From: Candidatus Thorarchaeota archaeon
GTDB lineage: Archaea; Asgardarchaeota; Thorarchaeia; Thorarchaeales; Thorarchaeaceae
NCBI GenBank assembly: GCA_018238825.1
Contig: JABCSP010000058.1
Span: 1 to 10,125, forward strand
Direction: 5' to 3'
Length of the DNA stretch: 10,125 nt
Below, piece after piece: positions 6,401-10,125 of the stretch; the first letter of the stretch is position 1, and each line of letters opens with the position of its first letter. The position numbers and the translations under genes are program-made. The notes beneath the pieces are model-generated. The model saw only the letters and a program-made list of their open reading frames with translations, was not told the origin of the DNA and made no database searches.

Positions 6401-6997
6401 TCAAGGAAACGCCTTGAGGAATTCTTCAGACTCTTCTCCTTCTTCGATTAACTCAATATCTTGAACACCAGCTCTTTCAGCATCATACCTTCTGGCCAAG
6501 ATATTACCATCGAACTTCTCTCTGGCTGAAGCACCTTTACCTCGCCAAACGAAGATGTCATCCCATGTATCAAGTATAAAGACATCATCGGTCTTGAGAG
6601 AGTCTTTGTTCATAGGAACCTCTGCGAAGAAGGTTTCATCTCCCTCTCTATGAACTCTCCAAAGCTTGTATTCGTGTGTTTCTAGATGAACTTTCTTTAG
6701 AATTCCCTCGGTGTCTTCGTCAGTAAGCCGAAAGTCATCAAACAGTGCTTTGAACTCTTCGGGCTCATTACCACCTTCAATGCGGTCAATGTCTCCCTTT
6801 CCTTCTCGATCTGCATCACTCATGACTGCAGATGCTGCAGTCAGAAATTTCTCATCAGCCGTTGACTTGGGTCCAATCCATAAGTAGATCTTTAGTCCTG
6901 CGTCAACAAGGTAACAATCTCCTCGTCCGAACGCACCTGGATCTGGCATCCTGACAAGTCGGCCCTTCTGAATATGAAAAACAGTAATAGTTGACAT
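6401..6997 (-). CDS. Two-domain gelsolin-like actin regulator (Asgard 2DGel type)
   Basis: A 198-residue cytosolic protein made of two gelsolin repeats. Repeat 1, about residues 5-90, contains GRGDCYLVDAGLKIYLWIGP and ADEKFLTAASAV. Repeat 2, about 108-198, contains YKLWRVHREGDETFF, TDDVFILDTWDDIFVWRGKG and AREKFDG. The 'D.fiLD....i.vW.G......EK' pattern is the hallmark of the fold. Likely calcium-site residues are G26/D27/E49 in repeat 1 and D138/E160 in repeat 2, by analogy with the type II site of eukaryotic gelsolins. Asgard two-domain gelsolins are known to bind actin and alter filament assembly in a calcium-dependent way; severing, capping or sequestering by this one is not shown. Length fits two domains with no extras. 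The gene is followed by a clear terminator, and a type I membrane protein gene lies 77 bp upstream on the same strand. Confidence 0.93.
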   Translation of the reverse strand: MSTITVFHIQKGRLVRMPDPGAFGRGDCYLVDAGLKIYLWIGPKSTADEKFLTAASAVMSDADREGKGDIDRIEGGNEPEEFKALFDDFRLTDEDTEGILKKVHLETHEYKLWRVHREGDETFFAEVPMNKDSLKTDDVFILDTWDDIFVWRGKGASAREKFDGNILARRYDAERAGVQDIELIEEGEESEEFLKAFP

Positions 6998-7074
6998 AGT
7001 TATGAATATTCAAGTTACTGTTGTAAAACTATTGTTTGGAACTTTTTTTCATGATTCGCAATCAAATGACCGAT

Positions 7075-8601
7075 CTAAACACTCTCAAACGTTGCTCTGA
7101 TTGCACCGCCACAGTAATTGCATTTTGCTTGCAGTGGGCCTGTCCAGTCTATCTCCTCTTGAATCACAGCTCCACCACAGTGTGGACATATCATTGGTAG
7201 TCTAATTGTACGTATTGTTTCTTTTGCTTCAGGAACATGTTGGTACTGTCTGGGAATGTCCTGAATGGAAATCTCAAATGTTTCAGAAGGAAGTAGTGAT
7301 TCATTCTTGCGTTTCATTAAAATTGTAAACAATATGACGCCAAACAATAACGATAATGCAGCTAACGGAATACCCATTTCGGATAGGTCTGGAAGAACTA
7401 TACCGTTACCTGTGTCAGTTGTAGTACTAGAGTCAGTTGTAGTAGTTATTACAGCAATTTGACTGAGGACCATATCATAATATCCAAAGGAGTCCCCAGA
7501 GAGTGAGTTTTCTGTCACGTTTATGAGAATGTACGTAGTTTCTTCAACTGTAAACTCTATAGTAGGAAAGTCTCCAGGCCCAACACCACTCACTAAAGCA
7601 GTACCATTTACAATCACATCTATTCGAAGATCGAGCCATTCTTCATGAGTAGTAGTTATGTTCCATGTACCTGCAGTAACAATTGCATAGTAGAGATTTG
7701 TTTCGTTTTCATTGAGAGCATGACTAGAAATTCCTGTGCTTGGATAAATCTCAACACCATCCCATAGATAGGTCTGTGGAATGCTGTAGTACAGATTCAG
7801 AATCTCGTCTATTTCAACAGTGTGAGTGTTATACGTCAATGACATATCAAAGATATGGAACCCCCAGTCATTGAAATCTCCCTGATCATATTCTCTATAT
7901 TCAATGACAAGATACTTTATGAAACGTCCGTTGTTTATACCAAGGTCTGCATACAGATTACTACTACCATATCCTGACATAGACGATATTATCTCATCAT
8001 CACCCATCGTGAAGGAAAAGGTTACTACTTCAGACATACTTGACCTGATATATGAGATCGACTGACCGCTATTGGACTCCTTGAACGGATAGAATACGTT
8101 ACCAAATGAACCCTTTATATCAAAGTAAGAACTATTATCACTATCAGCCGAAAAGGTTACCAAAACAGGCGAGAACATCTCGTCCATTAGATAAATATTG
8201 ATACCTCCCCTATCATGACCATCAGAACAATACATTCCTAGAGTAGTAACAAATTCTTCTAATGCAACCAGTTGAAATGACTCATTGAATTCATGAACAA
8301 ATACAGGTCCATGAGGCCCTGCTATATTTGTAACATTATCAAACCATAGATAGTCACCATTAGACTTCATCTCACCGTAAGTTATTGGAGTTCCAGTGTT
8401 CCATTCGTCGACCCTGGTAAAACCTGTTGTGTTCGAACAGTCATGATGCCATGTAGTCCTACCATCCTGTGCAACAGTATGAAATGGAATTGCTGAAAAA
8501 TCGGATCGAAAACCACCAGAACAGGGTATGGCTATAAGAATGACAGTCAGAACGACCATATAGATTCGAGAGTCCATGATGAAGGTTGTCTGTTCTGTCA
8601 T
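7075..8601 (-). CDS. Type I membrane surface protein with cytosolic zinc ribbon
   Basis: A 508-residue protein. Residues 11-29 (SRIYMVVLTVILIAIPCSGG) form a signal peptide; a second ATG at codon 9 would also keep it. Residues 31-384 form a large extracellular region rich in Asn-x-Ser/Thr sites and aromatic residues (NTTG, NVTN, NESF, NITT), probably beta-rich; its last part (GTWNITTTHEEWLDLRIDVI and TYILINVTENSLSGDSFGYY) looks like a pre-peptidase C-terminal or jelly-roll type domain. A Thr/Ser/Asp stalk (385-397, ITTTTDSSTTTDT) leads to one membrane helix (410-429, GIPLAALSLLFGVILFTILM), then KRK as the stop-transfer and inside signal. The cytosolic tail of about 79 residues ends in a zinc ribbon: CPHC (472-475) and CNYC (494-497). 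I infer a surface sensor or adhesion protein with an intracellular interaction module. The ligand is unknown. It lies upstream of gelsolin on the same strand. Confidence 0.82.
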   Translation of the reverse strand: MTEQTTFIMDSRIYMVVLTVILIAIPCSGGFRSDFSAIPFHTVAQDGRTTWHHDCSNTTGFTRVDEWNTGTPITYGEMKSNGDYLWFDNVTNIAGPHGPVFVHEFNESFQLVALEEFVTTLGMYCSDGHDRGGINIYLMDEMFSPVLVTFSADSDNSSYFDIKGSFGNVFYPFKESNSGQSISYIRSSMSEVVTFSFTMGDDEIISSMSGYGSSNLYADLGINNGRFIKYLVIEYREYDQGDFNDWGFHIFDMSLTYNTHTVEIDEILNLYYSIPQTYLWDGVEIYPSTGISSHALNENETNLYYAIVTAGTWNITTTHEEWLDLRIDVIVNGTALVSGVGPGDFPTIEFTVEETTYILINVTENSLSGDSFGYYDMVLSQIAVITTTTDSSTTTDTGNGIVLPDLSEMGIPLAALSLLFGVILFTILMKRKNESLLPSETFEISIQDIPRQYQHVPEAKETIRTIRLPMICPHCGGAVIQEEIDWTGPLQAKCNYCGGAIRATFESV

Positions 8602-8717
8602 GGTTTGCTATTCATAATTTTCCGTCTTAAGTTATACCTGCGTGTCTTAAAACGTGTACACCTTGTATTGGGTACAAATTGCGTTAACCTCAACTTAATT
8701 CGGGGAATGTGTCATGT

Positions 8718-8739
8718 CTATAGCCTGATGCTATAGGAG
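8718..8739 (+). promoter_or_regulatory. Hairpin abutting the Shine-Dalgarno sequence of the BNR gene
   Basis: CTATAGC-CTGAT-GCTATAG (8718-8736) is an inverted repeat with 7-bp arms and a 5-nt loop. The last G of the stem is the first base of GGAG (8736-8739), which lies 3 nt before ATG 8743; spacing to an in-frame TTG at 8749 would be 9 nt. As RNA the stem could limit access to the ribosome site; as DNA it could be an operator. Both roles are inferences. The rest of 8602-8717, the spacer to the divergent membrane protein, is AT-rich promoter-like DNA without a convincing single TATA box. Confidence 0.35.
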
Positions 8740-8742
8740 TGT

Positions 8743-10125
8743 ATGCACTTGAGAGAGAGATTATCTTTGATTTCAGTGATTTTGTTAGTATTGTTGATAT
8801 CTGTGCCCCTACTGGTCAGTACCAATCCATTGGACCAATCTCCAGCTATGATTGATGATGAAAGTTTGTCAAGCCCACAAGCATCAATTTACTTCTCAGA
8901 TGAAATACTTCTATCCACTTTTGATTTCGACTATAACCATCATGTTGAACCAACTCTAGCAATTAGTGATAATGGGACTCTGTTCGCGGGTTGGAAGAAC
9001 TCTGAAACGCATAATGGTGGGGGAGCACAGGTAAGTTTCACAAAATCTGTTGATGGAGGAGAAACTTGGGATTTTCCCAGAGATATGTCAAATTTTGAGA
9101 GTAGAAATACACGAAAATCAGACCCGTGGTTAGTTTGGCATGATGATACCATCTACTATGCTTATCTCGAATTCGAGGTGGGTGGTGGAGACCTCAGCCA
9201 AATAACCGTTGCAAAGAGCTCTGATTATGGAGCAACGTGGAGTGAAGCCGCAGCTAGTGATGGAAGTTACTTTGCGGATAAGGAAACTATGGTGATAGCA
9301 GATGATGGAACTATATTTGTCGCCTATGATGACATTGATACTGAGGGAAGTGGTTTGGCTACAGTTCGATTAACTCGTTCTGTTGATGGTGGAGATAGTT
9401 TTGATGAAGTGTCAGTAATCGGAGAACCAGCTGATGGACACGTAGGACCTTACCTGACTCTCGATAGTGAGAATAACATCTTCGTTGCTTGGACATATTT
9501 CTTCGAAGAGGGCGGCGGAAACTTGCTCTTAGACAATAGTACAGATTCTGGTTTGACCTTTGGTGAAGACCGATTAGTGAATGAGGATGGAAACTTTTCT
9601 GATTGGACTACTGCCGGTGGAAGACCAGCAAAGGTAACATTACCAGTCATACGTTTTGATTCACATAATCGCCTCTATTGTCTGTGGGCAGACACGTTCG
9701 ACATTGCTACAGGGTCGTTTGATGTATATCTCAGGTATTCAGAAGATTACGGGTTTACATGGAGCAATAGAATTCTGGTCAACGATCAAACCGCGGGAGA
9801 TCAATGGATGCCGGATATGGACATTGATTCAGAGGATAATTTGCATATTGTCTACTATAGTGAGCTATTTGGAATCTACAAACCATATTACAGAAAAATT
9901 AGTATCTCTGGGGAATCAAGAGACCTAGTATCATTCAGCAGTGTTGCCGCTTTGACTGACACTTCGACCTTGGCCAACTTCACACGCCCAGGGGACTATT
10001 TTACAATCCGTCTTGATTCCAGTGATACACCCCATATAGTCTGGACTGATGGTAGGGATAATGAGATGGATATCTACTATGCACATCAAGTAGATTATGA
10101 GCCAACTACAACGACATCAACAACT
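8743..10125 (+). CDS. Secreted BNR/Asp-box beta-propeller protein, sialidase-like fold (3' end outside window)
   Basis: The frame is open from ATG 8743 to the window edge (461 codons, no stop). Residues 1-26 are a signal peptide: positive MHLRER, then SLISVILLVLLISVPLL. The mature part carries five Asp boxes (SxDxGxTW type): SVDGGETW (102), SSDYGATW (159), SVDGGDSF (213), STDSGLTF (266) and SEDYGFTW (333), spaced 53-67 residues as blades of a propeller. Between them are repeats of the type 'D....ifvAw' (DDGTIFVAYDD, SENNIFVAWTYF, SEDNLHIVYYSE, WTDGRDNEMDIYYAH). The family includes sialidases and other carbohydrate-binding propellers; the Arg triad and nucleophile Tyr of true sialidases cannot be assigned here, so enzymatic activity is open. 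The last residues (EPTTTTSTT) begin a Thr-rich stalk like that of the divergent membrane protein, so a C-terminal membrane anchor probably follows. Confidence 0.85.
   Translation, partial: MHLRERLSLISVILLVLLISVPLLVSTNPLDQSPAMIDDESLSSPQASIYFSDEILLSTFDFDYNHHVEPTLAISDNGTLFAGWKNSETHNGGGAQVSFTKSVDGGETWDFPRDMSNFESRNTRKSDPWLVWHDDTIYYAYLEFEVGGGDLSQITVAKSSDYGATWSEAAASDGSYFADKETMVIADDGTIFVAYDDIDTEGSGLATVRLTRSVDGGDSFDEVSVIGEPADGHVGPYLTLDSENNIFVAWTYFFEEGGGNLLLDNSTDSGLTFGEDRLVNEDGNFSDWTTAGGRPAKVTLPVIRFDSHNRLYCLWADTFDIATGSFDVYLRYSEDYGFTWSNRILVNDQTAGDQWMPDMDIDSEDNLHIVYYSELFGIYKPYYRKISISGESRDLVSFSSVAALTDTSTLANFTRPGDYFTIRLDSSDTPHIVWTDGRDNEMDIYYAHQVDYEPTTTTSTT

Noticed and set aside
7413..7455. Repeated GTAGTA/GTCAGTTGTAGTA units, possible minisatellite
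   Set aside because: They simply encode the Thr-rich stalk of the membrane protein; repeats are few and imperfect.
9656..9928. Plus-strand frame of about 90 codons inside the BNR gene
   Set aside because: The BNR frame runs through this stretch with an Asp box at 333-340; the alternative frame shows no motif.
1..10125. CRISPR array, insertion sequence or attachment site
   Set aside because: No regularly spaced direct repeats, no transposase or integrase gene, and no terminal inverted repeats with target duplication were seen.

Overview
The window looks like a chromosomal piece of an Asgard archaeon, most likely of the Thorarchaeota type. The strongest clue is a compact two-domain gelsolin on the minus strand at 6401-6997, a eukaryote-like actin regulator known from Asgard genomes. 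Archaeal box A promoters, a squalene/phytoene-synthase-family enzyme, secreted proteins with threonine-rich stalks and an MCM-like protein fit this. The lineage is an inference, since there is no rRNA or other phylogenetic marker here.

Left part (1-3009). The window opens with the 3' end of an iron-sulfur protein gene. A frameshifted small gene (minus strand, about 384-637) follows, then a tandem winged-helix protein (minus, 644-1312). A divergent promoter region (1313-1479) holds a perfect 18-bp palindrome and an archaeal box A. Transcribed rightward are a 79-residue winged-helix protein, the C-terminal half of a phospholipase-D-type (HKD) domain in the same frame after one TAG codon, and a beta-class DNA methyltransferase. 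Regulator, nuclease-like fragment and methyltransferase together resemble a small or decaying restriction-modification or defence cassette. The palindrome is the best operator candidate in the window.

Middle (3064-6313). A squalene/phytoene-synthase-family gene (minus) is divergent from a 479-residue protein. That protein follows the layout of an MCM helicase (OB-like region, degenerate middle, AAA+ lid-like helices, C-terminal winged helix) but has no visible Walker A or B motif. A TPR-like helical protein lies 83 bp downstream, possibly in the same transcript.

Right part (6346-10125). A hairpin plus T-run terminates the gelsolin gene. Upstream of gelsolin on the same strand is a type I membrane protein with a signal peptide, Thr-rich stalk, one membrane helix and a cytosolic zinc ribbon. 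Divergent from it is a secreted BNR/Asp-box (sialidase-fold) protein that runs off the window just as a similar Thr-rich stalk begins. These two look like a cell-surface locus beside a cytoskeletal regulator.

No rRNA, tRNA, CRISPR array or insertion sequence was seen. The most novel-looking items are the ATPase-less MCM-like protein, the winged-helix/HKD/methyltransferase cluster with its palindrome and in-frame TAG, and the membrane protein with a cytosolic zinc ribbon.
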